Assembly: GCA_910577585.1 (NCBI GenBank)
Contig: CAJTNN010000020.1
Location: 1 to 52,513 of the forward strand
From: an uncultured Muribaculaceae bacterium
Lineage (GTDB): Bacteria > Bacteroidota > Bacteroidia > Bacteroidales > Muribaculaceae
Direction: 5' to 3'
DNA: 52,513 nucleotides
A model generated the notes under the pieces. It worked only from the letters and a program-made list of their open reading frames with translations. It had not been told where the DNA came from and searched no databases. Both the position numbers and the translations under genes were made by a program. Positions 18,311 to 27,047 of the stretch are shown here, piece after piece. Positions within the stretch are counted from its first letter, which is position 1. Each line of letters starts with the position of its first letter.

Positions 18311-18361
18311 AAAACAAAAAAATGAGTGCCGCAGGGTCGATTCAGACACTTCGGCACTCAT
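18311..18361 (-). terminator. Intrinsic terminator of the thiamine operon
   Basis: Arms ATGAGTGCCG (18322-18331) and CGGCACTCAT (18352-18361), followed on the minus strand by a long T-rich run (TTTTTTTGTTTT). It lies 30 bp past the thiH stop. Confidence 0.8.
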
Positions 18362-18390
18362 ATAATGCAACTTCAATGAGGAGTTGAAAA

Positions 18391-19581
18391 TCAGTCGAAT
18401 ATGGCATCCCAATCCTTGTAGACGGGCTGATAGCCGGCCTCGATTATGGCCTGCTCTACCTCGGCGGGAGTGCGCGAGTCGCACACCTCGAATTGCTCGA
18501 GCTCCTCGGCCGCATGAGTGTAGCCACCCGGTTCGGTGCGGCTTCCGGCACTCATAGAGGTCACTCCGAGAGTGGCCATATTGTTGCGGAATAGAGGGGC
18601 CTCACGTGTGGATATCGAGATGTCGGCATCGTGGTCGAAGAGTCGGAAAGCGAAAGTCAGCTGGGCCAGCTGGCGGTCGGAGATGATGCTTTTGGGCTTG
18701 AATCCGCTTTCAGAGGGTCGCATACGCGGGAAGTTAACCGAGAATCTCGAGCGCCAGTACTTCTTCTGCAGATATCTCAGATGTCGGGCCAGCATCACGG
18801 CATCTCCGCGCCAATCCTCGAGACCGAGCAGAGCGCCGAGACCTATCTTATGCACCCCGGCCTCACCCATACGGTCGAATCCATTCAGACGCCAGTCGAA
18901 GAATGACTTCATGCCATGCGGATGATAGAGCTTATACGAATCGCGATGATACGTCTCCTGGAAACACACCACTCCGTTGAGTCCGGCATGAGTCAGTCGC
19001 TCATAGTCGGCGCTGCGCATGGGCTGCACCTCGATTGTGAGGTTATGGAAGTATGGACGGCATACTTTCAGCACCTTCTCAAGATAATCCACACCGCACA
19101 GAGCCGGGTATTCTCCGGCCACAATCAGGAGATTCTCAAACGGAGCCAACCTCCTGATAGCCTTGCACTCCTCCTCAACCTGCTCGAGCGACAGCACCGT
19201 GCGCGCCATCGGGTTATCATGATTGAATCCGCAGTAGATACACTTGTTGGTGCATGCGTTGCCCACATACATCGGGATATACATCGAGATTGTCTTGCCG
19301 AAGCGTTCGGCAGTGAAATGTCGGCTCAAGGCCGCCATCTCATCGATGCGTGGTGCGGCCGCTTCGGAGATAAGCACCGCGAAATCCTCAGGCGTGAGGG
19401 GCTTGACATTTCGCCGCGCCTTGCGCATGACGCGCTCGACATCGTCGGCCGTGGCCTCGGCCACGAGTCTCACAGTCGAGTCCCAGTCATAGCGGTCGAT
19501 AATCTCGGCATAACCGTGACCAAAGATATGGTCACGGTCAGGATCCGAGTATTTCTTGGTCTTGCAGTTTAGTTCTGACAT
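18391..19581 (-). CDS. thiH: 2-iminoacetate synthase ThiH
   Basis: Radical-SAM lyase that splits tyrosine to give dehydroglycine for thiazole formation. From ATG 19581 it has 396 residues, with the CTNKCIYC cluster motif at Cys110/114/117 and the GEYP, GLEDW and FSVNFPRMRPS segments of ThiH. The ATG lies inside the end of thiC (13-bp overlap) with GAGGAGG immediately before it, so the two are coupled. The upstream Met at 19632 would extend far into thiC and is less likely. Last gene of the thi operon. Confidence 0.95.
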   Translation of the reverse strand: MSELNCKTKKYSDPDRDHIFGHGYAEIIDRYDWDSTVRLVAEATADDVERVMRKARRNVKPLTPEDFAVLISEAAAPRIDEMAALSRHFTAERFGKTISMYIPMYVGNACTNKCIYCGFNHDNPMARTVLSLEQVEEECKAIRRLAPFENLLIVAGEYPALCGVDYLEKVLKVCRPYFHNLTIEVQPMRSADYERLTHAGLNGVVCFQETYHRDSYKLYHPHGMKSFFDWRLNGFDRMGEAGVHKIGLGALLGLEDWRGDAVMLARHLRYLQKKYWRSRFSVNFPRMRPSESGFKPKSIISDRQLAQLTFAFRLFDHDADISISTREAPLFRNNMATLGVTSMSAGSRTEPGGYTHAAEELEQFEVCDSRTPAEVEQAIIEAGYQPVYKDWDAIFD

Positions 19582-21281
19582 TCCTCCTCGATATTTTGGG
19601 AGATTCGCATCGCGCAGAAATTCGGGCCGCACATAGTGCAGAAGCGGTCGTCGGCCTCGTGAGCGTTACGTCGAGCCTCCATATAGAAGCGCTTGGCCTT
19701 TTCAGGGTCGAGCGATAGATTGAACTGGTCTTTCCATCTGAACTCATATCGCGCCTTCGAGAGAGCATCGTCGCGCACATTGGCGCCCGGATGACCCTTG
19801 GCAAGGTCAGCGGCATGTGCAGCGATCTTGTAGGCTATCACACCCTCGCGCACATCATTTAGGTTGGGCAGAGCCAGGTGCTCCTTCGGAGTGACATAGC
19901 AAATCATGGCAGTGCCAAGATTAGATATGATTGCAGCCCCGATGGCCGATGTGATATGGTCGTAGGCCGGAGCGATGTCGGTGGTCAGAGGACCGAGAGT
20001 GTAGAAAGGAGCCGACTTGCATGCCGAAATCTGGCGCTCCATATTCTCCTTGATTTTATGCATAGGCACATGCCCCGGACCCTCGATGAGTACCTGCACA
20101 TCATGCTCCCATGCCTTCTGGCAGAGTTGGCCGAGCACATCGAGTTCGAGGAACTGTGCGCGGTCGTTGGCATCATGAGTGGATCCCGGACGCATGCCGT
20201 CGCCCAGCGACACAGCCACATCATACTTGTTCAGGATCTCGCAAATCTCATCAAAATGAGTGTATAGGAAGCTCTCCTCATTGTGCAGCACAGTCCACTG
20301 GGTCATGATAGAACCACCGCGGCTCACGCAACCGGTGAGGCGCTCCTTCACCAGCTCAGCGTGCTCGCGCAGCACACCGGCATGGATAGTGAAATAATCC
20401 ACACCCTGCTCGCACTGTTCGATAAGAGTGTCGCGATAGATTTCCCATGTGAGTTTGCGCACATCGCCATTCACCTTCTCAAGAGCCTGATAGATGGGCA
20501 CTGTGCCCACCGGCACCGGGCAATTGCGGATAATCCATTCGCGGGTCTCATGGATGTTATCGCCGGTAGAGAGGTCCATCAGAGTGTCGCCACCCCAATA
20601 GCAGCTCCACACGGCCTTTGCCACCTCCTCCTCGATGCCCGAAGAGAGAGCCGAGTTGCCGATGTTGGTGTTGAGTTTCACGCTGAAAGCCGCGCCGATA
20701 ATCATGGGTTCAGCCTCGGGGTGATTGATGTTGGCAGCGATGACAGCGCGTCCGGCAGCCACCTCATCTCTCACAAACTCCGGAGTGATATGCGACTTTA
20801 TGCCACGGCGCTCATTATCGAGATTCTCACGTATAGCCACATACTCCATCTCAGGAGTGATGATACCCTTTCGGGCATAATGCATCTGGGTGACACGCTG
20901 CCCCTCCTTAGCCTTACGCGGCTTATGGCTCACCGGGAACCGGATGGCATCGAGAGCTGCGTCATCGCGGCGTGCGCGGCCATAATCGCTGGTGATATCC
21001 TCTTGCAGCACAGTATCATCACGGTCGATGACCCAGCTTTCGCGGGTGCGCGGCAGTCCGGCATTGATGTCAATCTTCACATTCGGGTCCGTGTAGGGGC
21101 CCGATGTGTCATAGACAGTGATATCATCGTTAGGATACTCCACGCGGTGGCCGTTCTCGATTTTCACCGTGGGATACTGGTGGATGACGCGCATTCCCAC
21201 CTTGATGGGGAAGAGTTTGCCATCGACATATATTTTATCTGATTTCGGGTAGGCCGAGAGGTCTATGTTCTCGATTTTCAT
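19569..21281 (-). CDS. thiC: Phosphomethylpyrimidine synthase ThiC
   Basis: Radical-SAM enzyme that rearranges aminoimidazole ribotide to HMP-phosphate, the pyrimidine half of thiamine. 570 residues. It has the C-terminal cluster motif CTMCGPNFC and the family blocks GDGMRPGSTHDANDRAQF, EGPGHVPMHKI and GPLTTDIAPAYDHITSAIGAA. About 100 bp separates it from thiG. No TPP-riboswitch signature was found in that gap. Confidence 0.97.
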   Translation of the reverse strand: MKIENIDLSAYPKSDKIYVDGKLFPIKVGMRVIHQYPTVKIENGHRVEYPNDDITVYDTSGPYTDPNVKIDINAGLPRTRESWVIDRDDTVLQEDITSDYGRARRDDAALDAIRFPVSHKPRKAKEGQRVTQMHYARKGIITPEMEYVAIRENLDNERRGIKSHITPEFVRDEVAAGRAVIAANINHPEAEPMIIGAAFSVKLNTNIGNSALSSGIEEEVAKAVWSCYWGGDTLMDLSTGDNIHETREWIIRNCPVPVGTVPIYQALEKVNGDVRKLTWEIYRDTLIEQCEQGVDYFTIHAGVLREHAELVKERLTGCVSRGGSIMTQWTVLHNEESFLYTHFDEICEILNKYDVAVSLGDGMRPGSTHDANDRAQFLELDVLGQLCQKAWEHDVQVLIEGPGHVPMHKIKENMERQISACKSAPFYTLGPLTTDIAPAYDHITSAIGAAIISNLGTAMICYVTPKEHLALPNLNDVREGVIAYKIAAHAADLAKGHPGANVRDDALSKARYEFRWKDQFNLSLDPEKAKRFYMEARRNAHEADDRFCTMCGPNFCAMRISQNIEEECQN

Positions 21282-21382
21282 GATTCAGTCAGTTGATTCT
21301 GTGATTGATATCTTATCAGTAATTGAGGAGACTCAATCGTATGGTAGATTAATTAGTCGCGTAGAAAATCTGTCGCGAAAGA

Positions 21383-22165
21383 TTAAAGATTGTCAAGAAA
21401 TGAAGTGAGGGGCGAGGTAGCCTGGGCAGTGAGAGAAGTGCTTCCCAAACCGGCGAGGAACGCCTCGCGTCCGGCCTCGACCCCTTTTCGGAAAGCGCGG
21501 GCCATGGCCACAGGGTCATCGGCCACAGCTATGGCCGTATTGACGAGCACAGCATCTGCTCCCATCTCCATTGCCTCGGCGGCGTGTGAGGGAGCACCTA
21601 TGCCTGCATCCACAATCACAGGCACATTACTCTGCTCGATGATGATGCGCAGCATGTCGCGGGTAAGGAGTCCACGGTTGGTGCCGATCGGAGCGCCGAG
21701 CGGCATCACGGCAGCCGAACCCACCTCTTCGAGGCGTTTGCACAGCACCGGGTCCGCCTGGATATAGGGCAACACCACAAATCCCTCGGCCGCAAGCACC
21801 TCAGTGGCCTTCAGAGTCTCGATGGGGTCGGGCATAAGATAACGCGGGTCAGGGTGAATCTCCAGTTTGATAAACGGAGTGTTGAAAATCTCGCGGCTCA
21901 TGCGTGCGGCCAGCACCGCCTCTTCGGCATTGCGCACACCCGATGTGTTGGGCAGCAGTTGCACATGCTCGCGGTTGATATGAGTCAGCATATCGTCAGT
22001 AGCCTCATTGAGCATATTGACGCGCTTCATGGCCACGGTGATCATCTGGGAGCAGGAGGCAAGGATAGCCTCCTGCATCACATCTGACGAAGGGAACTTG
22101 CCGGTGCCCACGAAAAGACGCGAGGTGAAGTCGCGGGGACCTATCTTGAGAATGTCGTTCATCAT
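21383..22165 (-). CDS. thiG: Thiazole synthase ThiG
   Basis: Forms the thiazole phosphate ring from DXP, dehydroglycine and ThiS-thiocarboxylate. 260 residues of TIM barrel: KIGPRDFTSRLFVGTGKF start, the Schiff-base Lys region TVAMKRVN, PNTSGVRNAEEAVLAARM, KLEIHPDPRYLMPD and VIVDAGIGAPSHAAEAMEMGADAVLVNTAIA. All are typical. The second Met (22162) is an equally possible start. ThiG normally pairs with ThiH, encoded two genes on. Confidence 0.96.
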   Translation of the reverse strand: MMNDILKIGPRDFTSRLFVGTGKFPSSDVMQEAILASCSQMITVAMKRVNMLNEATDDMLTHINREHVQLLPNTSGVRNAEEAVLAARMSREIFNTPFIKLEIHPDPRYLMPDPIETLKATEVLAAEGFVVLPYIQADPVLCKRLEEVGSAAVMPLGAPIGTNRGLLTRDMLRIIIEQSNVPVIVDAGIGAPSHAAEAMEMGADAVLVNTAIAVADDPVAMARAFRKGVEAGREAFLAGLGSTSLTAQATSPLTSFLDNL

Positions 22166-22306
22166 GCAGGTATTGAAAAAGGTAATATTCCGGGAGAGAG
22201 GTGAGATGATGGTGTGAGGAGAGACGCGTGGTGATGCAGAGAGGTTGGGGAGAAAGTAATAGATATGAAAAGGAGGAGAGTGATAAGAACGCGAGAGCGC
22301 TGATAA

Positions 22307-22930
22307 TTAATCCTCAGTAGGGAGCAGGCTGATAAACCGGCGGGTAGCCTCGACCATGTCGTCGGCATTAGCGATAGCGCCGCTCACAGCTATGCCATCG
22401 CAGCCAGCCTCAAGCAGAGCCTGCACATCATCGAGTTTCACCCCGCCGACCGCCACATGGGCGATATTGATTTCGGCTGCATTCATCTCATTGCAGAGAT
22501 TGGCAATACCCGAAATACCCAGAATCGGGGCGAGGTTCTCTTTGGTGCGGGTGTCGGCAAAGGGACCCATGCCGATGTAGTCGATATCAAGCGCGCGCAC
22601 AGCCTCGATATCCTCGAATGTATTGGCCGTGACACCTATCACAGCCAGAGGACCCAGTTCCATACGGGCCTTTGAGGGGAGCATATCGGTCTTGCCCAGA
22701 TGCACACCGGTGCAATTCACATCGCGGCAGACATCCACGTAGTCATTTATAATCAGGAAAGCCTCCTTCTCATCGGTGAGCGGCTTAATCTGGCGAGCCA
22801 TCTCAGCCACCTCCTCTTGCGAGGCATCCTTCATGCGGAGCTGCACCCAACGGCATCCCCCCTCAAGCACGGCCTTCACTTGCTCAGGAATAGAGCGGCC
22901 GCAGTGTGTGTTTGTTATGTATTGTAACAT
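22307..22930 (-). CDS. thiE: Thiamine-phosphate synthase ThiE
   Basis: Joins HMP-pyrophosphate and thiazole phosphate to thiamine phosphate. 207 residues, TIM barrel with family motifs GGCRWVQLRMKD, FLIINDYVDV, GVHLGKTDM, IGVTANTFEDI, DYIGMGPFADTRTKE and a C-terminal VAVGGVKLDDV...GCDGIAVSGAI. Fully typical, unlike the second thiE-like gene upstream. A 240-bp gap before it may hold an internal promoter. Confidence 0.95.
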   Translation of the reverse strand: MLQYITNTHCGRSIPEQVKAVLEGGCRWVQLRMKDASQEEVAEMARQIKPLTDEKEAFLIINDYVDVCRDVNCTGVHLGKTDMLPSKARMELGPLAVIGVTANTFEDIEAVRALDIDYIGMGPFADTRTKENLAPILGISGIANLCNEMNAAEINIAHVAVGGVKLDDVQALLEAGCDGIAVSGAIANADDMVEATRRFISLLPTED

Positions 22931-23171
22931 AATTGTCTGAATAACATGTTATTATATCCATCGAAGAGCAATCCGTAATATCGTTGCCTGCCGAGTTAAT
23001 CTAAAGTAGTCATAGCATTAACAAATTCATCAGCGATCTTTCTTTGTGTTTAATGAAAATTAAGACTGAAGATCGCAGAGGATTTCGGCGGTCGAGGATT
23101 CAACTGCAAAAATAACAAAATAATCTCTGATTCAGAAATAAATCAGGGTCTAAATGATGGCGAAATGGAGA

Positions 23172-23774
23172 CTATACGGGCTTGAAGAGGGCTCCGAGCA
23201 TTGCGGCTCCGCTGAAATTAAGCTGGTGCAGCAGCGGCAATCTCTCCGCAGTCACCCCCCCTAAAGCCACAACCCTCACGCCGCACTCATTTATGTGCTG
23301 TGCAAGCTGAGGATAAGACGAGGGGGGGAAGCCTGACCGGTATCTATCTTTTGATATCGAGTCGAAGATAGGGGAGAGTGTGGCATAATCCATCGCTCCA
23401 CAGTCAGCCAACTCGTGGAGCGAATGACAGGAGCGGCTTACCCTCAGTCTGTCGGCGAGCGGTTTCAACGTGTCGGGCAGCGAGGGATTGCGAGAGTTGA
23501 GATGCACTCCCCCTATGGCATATGCCTCGCAGAGCTCAAAACTGTCGTGAAGCGTCAGGCGAGGGTGCAGGTGCGACGGTATCGCCTCCAGCAGAGCCCG
23601 CATTTCGGGCAGCGAAGCTGCGGGGTGCCGGAGATGGATGAGGCGTATGCCTGACTCCAGCAATGATGTGATTCTGTCGGCCTCACCATCGAATATATGT
23701 GGCGGAGTTATGCCGATCAATAGGAAATCATCGCTATCGTACGATGGCAGAGCAGTGAGCAGGTCAGCCACCAT
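23172..23774 (-). CDS. Second ThiE/TenI-like protein
   Basis: About 200 residues from ATG 23774 (MVADLLTALPSYD). The barrel motifs are ThiE-like but weakened: IRLIHLRHPA, LTLHDSFELCEAYAIGGVHLNSRNP, DYATLSPIFDSISKDRY, VVALGGVTAERL, GAAMLGALF. The phosphate-binding and pyrimidine-binding residues of true ThiE are only partly kept, so a TenI-type thiazole tautomerase or a thiazole salvage role is as likely as synthase activity. The ATG overlaps the thiS stop by 11 bp (coupling). A Met at 23828 would overlap thiS by 65 bp and is less likely. Bacteroides thi clusters also carry two thiE-like genes. Confidence 0.8.
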   Translation of the reverse strand: MVADLLTALPSYDSDDFLLIGITPPHIFDGEADRITSLLESGIRLIHLRHPAASLPEMRALLEAIPSHLHPRLTLHDSFELCEAYAIGGVHLNSRNPSLPDTLKPLADRLRVSRSCHSLHELADCGAMDYATLSPIFDSISKDRYRSGFPPSSYPQLAQHINECGVRVVALGGVTAERLPLLHQLNFSGAAMLGALFKPV

Positions 23775-23976
23775 ATGCCGCCGAGATGATTGAGACTTTG
23801 TCGAGGGGTTCGAGTTGGGTGCATTCATGGCGTGAGGCGGGCACGAGGCGAGAGTTGACAGCCACAGCAGTGCCGCTCAGCGGTATGTTGCGCCATTTAA
23901 GCAGATCTTTGACAGTTACCACATATTCAGGGAGCGTCGTAGGCTCGCCATTTATGAAGATTGATTTAGCAGACAT
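23764..23976 (-). CDS. thiS: Sulfur carrier protein ThiS
   Basis: Ubiquitin-fold carrier of the thiazole sulfur. 70 residues ending in the required Gly-Gly (AAYGG), with the family core FINGEPTTLPE, LKWRNIPLSGTAVAVNSRLVPA and LDKVSIISA. The C-terminus must be adenylated by ThiF, which is missing from this cluster; a ThiF-like gene lies at 34.3 kb. Second gene of the core cluster, after thiD. Confidence 0.93.
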   Translation of the reverse strand: MSAKSIFINGEPTTLPEYVVTVKDLLKWRNIPLSGTAVAVNSRLVPASRHECTQLEPLDKVSIISAAYGG

Positions 23977-24060
23977 GTGTAGATGAAGTTTAAGTCAGGT
24001 TGTCGATGGTGTCCGGCCTGATTGACTCTTGAAATCAAGGCGCTGAGATGATGTCAGTGT

Positions 24061-25014
24061 TCAGTTCATCATCGGAGGTGGGGCCTGTGAGAGTGAAGAT
24101 TCATCGTCAGGAGAAAGGAGAGTCAGGTAGACGGGGCCCGGAATATTGTCGTAGAATTTTATCCCTTTGGCAGCCTTTAGCAGTAATTGCACCAGCATTT
24201 TAGCCGCATGGACGGCACGTTCGACCGGCATCTTTTTCGCCAGCATACATGCGATGGCCGTAGAGAATACGCAGCCGGTGCCGTGGGTATTGGGTGTGTC
24301 GATGAATTCCCCCTCATACGGAGTCACGGCAAGCGCCTGAGCCGGCAGGATAGCCTCATCGGGCTGTTGGAGGTCGTTGTCGCTGACCAGGAAGTCGGTA
24401 TAAGGTGTACGCTTTGAGTGGCCACCGGTGATAAGCACATGCTTTATGCCATACTCCTTCTTAAGGAACTGAGCCGACACCATGTCCATCGGGTCAAACG
24501 GGACATCCTCATTAACCTCCGGCTCGCCGGCCTCACCCTTCCCCTCCTTATCAATCAGCGGACGGGCCAGGCGACGCACCTCCACCGAATTTGGCGTCAT
24601 CAGGAACACATGCTTAAGGAATTTGTGCATCACGGCAGAATCTTCCCACCAGTCGGCGAAGAAATTATTCTCGCCATCGCTTGGCGCCATCACGGGGTCA
24701 AACACCACGGGACCATGAGGATATCGCTCCAGCATATCAGCCAGGATATCCATATGCAGGGCCGAAGGGAGCATACCCACTTTCACCACAGTCGGGCAAT
24801 GATCCGACAGGGCCGCCTCAAGCTGGTCGGCAAAGAGCACCGGATCCACACTCTGCATCTTGCGGAAACCCTTGGAATTCTGCGAAGTGATGCAGCTCAC
24901 AGTGGTCATGGGGTAAATCTGTGTCATGCGGGCAACCCCCAGGTCGGCCTGCATTCCGGCACCCCCCGAAGAGTCAGAACCGGATACGATAAGTATAATT
25001 GGTGGAAGATTCAT
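24061..25014 (-). CDS. thiD: Hydroxymethylpyrimidine/phosphomethylpyrimidine kinase ThiD
   Basis: Phosphorylates HMP and HMP-phosphate. From ATG 25014 (MNLPPIILIVSGSDSSGGAG) it has 317 residues, longer than the usual 260-270. Ribokinase-fold motifs: GSDSSGGAGMQADL, TVVKVGML, VFDPVMAPSDG, LMTPNSVEV, HVLITGGH and the anion-hole TPNTHGTGCVFS with catalytic Asp replaced in position by the usual GTGC segment. The extra length is a Glu/Gly-rich insert after the LARPLIDKEGKG segment and a loose C-terminal tail. The frame runs on to 25086, but those residues do not look like ThiD. It lies 41 bp after plsC. Confidence 0.93.
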   Translation of the reverse strand: MNLPPIILIVSGSDSSGGAGMQADLGVARMTQIYPMTTVSCITSQNSKGFRKMQSVDPVLFADQLEAALSDHCPTVVKVGMLPSALHMDILADMLERYPHGPVVFDPVMAPSDGENNFFADWWEDSAVMHKFLKHVFLMTPNSVEVRRLARPLIDKEGKGEAGEPEVNEDVPFDPMDMVSAQFLKKEYGIKHVLITGGHSKRTPYTDFLVSDNDLQQPDEAILPAQALAVTPYEGEFIDTPNTHGTGCVFSTAIACMLAKKMPVERAVHAAKMLVQLLLKAAKGIKFYDNIPGPVYLTLLSPDDESSLSQAPPPMMN

Positions 25015-25055
25015 GCTGTTGTGAATATGGTGTAGAGTAGTCAGAGCCGGGGCAA

Positions 25056-25799
25056 TTATTGCGCCTCGGGCTGTGTGCGGTCGCACTCCGGCAGTGCCGA
25101 CTCAATCTCATCGAAGCATTGCTTCATGAGGCGTTTGGTATTGAATCCCTTTTCGCCCGGGAAGATTGGCTTATGGATAGTCAGGGTGATGCGTCCGGGA
25201 GTGGCGGTGTAGGTGGTGCGCGGCATTCGGCGGAAGGCGCCGTCGATAGTGATTGGCACAACCGGCAGCTTGTATTCAGCCGCCAGCATGAAAGCCCCTC
25301 TCTTGAAGGGAATCATCTTGCCATCAAAGGTGCGGCTCCCCTCCGGGAAGATTACCAGCGACATTCCCCCCTGCAGCGTCTTCTCCGACTCTTCGATTGT
25401 GGTGCGGATGCCGGTCACTGAAGAGTCATCGACCATAATATGCCCCGCGCGTTTGCAGGCGCGCCCCACGAGGAAAATCTTCTCAAGCTCCTTCTTCATC
25501 AGCCATTTGAAGTCATGGTTGAGGTAGCCGTAAATAGCCCATATGTCGAACGCCCCCTGATGATTGGCCACAAACACATAACTTGTGGAGGGGTCGATAT
25601 TCTCGCGCCCCTTCACCTTGACCCTCACAAAGAGCATCGCGCACACACATCGGCTCCAGATATGGGCCGGGTAGTAGCCCCAGAAGTGATTGCCGCATAT
25701 GGTGGTCATCAGGATGGTGATTATCGCCGTGATGGCAGTGAGCACCACTAATATCGGCACTGCTATCAGCCATTGATAGATAGGGAAAAGATATTTCAT
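25056..25799 (-). CDS. plsC: 1-acyl-sn-glycerol-3-phosphate acyltransferase
   Basis: Makes phosphatidate from lysophosphatidate at the inner membrane. 247 residues: N-terminal membrane helix (ILVVLTAITAIITILMTTI), catalytic NHQGAFD (H-x4-D), substrate motif FPEGSRTF and a third motif VVPITIDGAF, all in order. It sits directly ahead of thiD with no obvious functional link. A second, shorter acyltransferase lies at 35.8 kb. Confidence 0.92.
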   Translation of the reverse strand: MKYLFPIYQWLIAVPILVVLTAITAIITILMTTICGNHFWGYYPAHIWSRCVCAMLFVRVKVKGRENIDPSTSYVFVANHQGAFDIWAIYGYLNHDFKWLMKKELEKIFLVGRACKRAGHIMVDDSSVTGIRTTIEESEKTLQGGMSLVIFPEGSRTFDGKMIPFKRGAFMLAAEYKLPVVPITIDGAFRRMPRTTYTATPGRITLTIHKPIFPGEKGFNTKRLMKQCFDEIESALPECDRTQPEAQ

Positions 25800-25814
25800 G
25801 TCGGTCAGGAATTC

Positions 25815-25837
25815 CGCGGCGGTGTGATGCCGCCGCG
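25815..25837 (-). terminator. GC-rich hairpin after the MscS gene
   Basis: Arms CGCGGCGG and CCGCCGCG (25815-25822, 25830-25837) with a 7-base loop lie between the MscS stop and the plsC start. No T-run follows, so it may only attenuate read-through. Confidence 0.4.
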
Positions 25838-25847
25838 TGTCGTAAGA

Positions 25848-26987
25848 TTATTTTTGTTGGCAGGGTTGGTCAAGATGCACATCCAGTTGCGGGAATGGGA
25901 AAGAGAAACCCTGCTTCGGCAACTCGGCATAGAAGCGTGCATTCATGTCGAAGAAAAGTCCCCAGTAATTAGAGCTGTGAGTCCACGCCCTGACTGTGAG
26001 GTTGATGCTGCTGTCGGCCAATTCCGCCAGACCCACGAATGGTGAGCGGTCGGCACGCGGCAGGTTGACCTCACCTAATCCCACACGCTGCTTTACTTTG
26101 CCGGCAATCACCTGGTGATGCTTCTTGCGGCGATGGAATGTGCGCTGCCACCATGAGCGGTTGTCGTCATTCTGCGCTGCATCATGATGCTCGGAGTCAT
26201 TGTGGTCAGTCTCCTCTTCTTCGGCTGTCGGCACTTCGTGCCCGGCATTGAGGCGCTTCTCCATATCATCCTCCACGAACTTCTCTACCACGCGGTCATC
26301 AGCCAGGAGAATGCGTTTGATAGCCTCTGCGGCTGCTGCGTAATCAGTGTCGTACGACAGAGCTACAGTCCAGTCCACACGGCGATACTGTTCAGACGAA
26401 TAATTATTGATTGAGCCCGTGGAGAGTCCACCGTTGGGGATTATAATGCGCTTATTGTCGGCAGTATTGATGACGGTGTGGAAAATCTGGATTTCGCTCA
26501 CAGTGCCCGCAAATCCCTGCGCCTCGATATAGTCGCCGACCCTGTAAGGCTTAAGTAGCAGAATCAGCACGCCGCCGGCAAAATTCTGGAGCGTACCGCT
26601 CAGTGCCATACCGATTGCCACACCGGCCGATGCAAAGAGAGCCAGGAAGGAGCTTGTCTCCAATCCCAGAATCCCGACAATCGTGACAATAAGAATGAAG
26701 TACAGCACCATTCTCACCAGCGACAACACGAATGTGGTGAGCGACTTATCGACATGGCGGTTAATCATCACCGTGCCGATAAGGTTATAAATCTTGCGGA
26801 TCACGAAGCGTCCGACATAGAAGACCAGGATTGCAATCAGCAGTTTGAAAGAGAAATCCACCAAACTGTTGGCTATCTTGGTGATGGCGTCATCAAACGA
26901 GAGGCCCTTCAGAGCCTCGAAGGCAGCTTTGCCAGATTCCGGAGTGTCCGGCACCGGCACTATTGGAAGATCGTCAGTCTGTAACAC
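25848..26987 (-). CDS. MscS-family mechanosensitive channel with charged insert
   Basis: 379 residues. Three membrane segments (near 44-62, 86-107, 112-127), then the pore helix GVAIGMALSGTLQNFAGGVLILLLKPYRVGDYIE and the beta domain IPNGGLSTGSINNYSS, all typical of small MscS channels that release solutes on hypo-osmotic shock. Between ILLADDRV and SPFVGLAELADSSINL the cytoplasmic domain carries an insert of about 80 residues (roughly 234-314) rich in Glu, Asp and His (EEEETDHNDSEHHDA, then WWQRTFHRRKKHH). The C-terminal beta part resumes normally. Single gene. Confidence 0.9.
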   Translation of the reverse strand: MLQTDDLPIVPVPDTPESGKAAFEALKGLSFDDAITKIANSLVDFSFKLLIAILVFYVGRFVIRKIYNLIGTVMINRHVDKSLTTFVLSLVRMVLYFILIVTIVGILGLETSSFLALFASAGVAIGMALSGTLQNFAGGVLILLLKPYRVGDYIEAQGFAGTVSEIQIFHTVINTADNKRIIIPNGGLSTGSINNYSSEQYRRVDWTVALSYDTDYAAAAEAIKRILLADDRVVEKFVEDDMEKRLNAGHEVPTAEEEETDHNDSEHHDAAQNDDNRSWWQRTFHRRKKHHQVIAGKVKQRVGLGEVNLPRADRSPFVGLAELADSSINLTVRAWTHSSNYWGLFFDMNARFYAELPKQGFSFPFPQLDVHLDQPCQQK

Positions 26988-27047
26988 GATAGATTGTTGA
27001 AATATTGGTGTTTAGATGAGGTCGATATCGAAGTTATTTAAACTTCA

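Noticed and set aside
23977..24060. CTGAGAT sequence near thiS resembling a TPP riboswitch block
   Set aside because: It is on the strand opposite to the thi genes and lacks the partner blocks and stems of the TPP aptamer.
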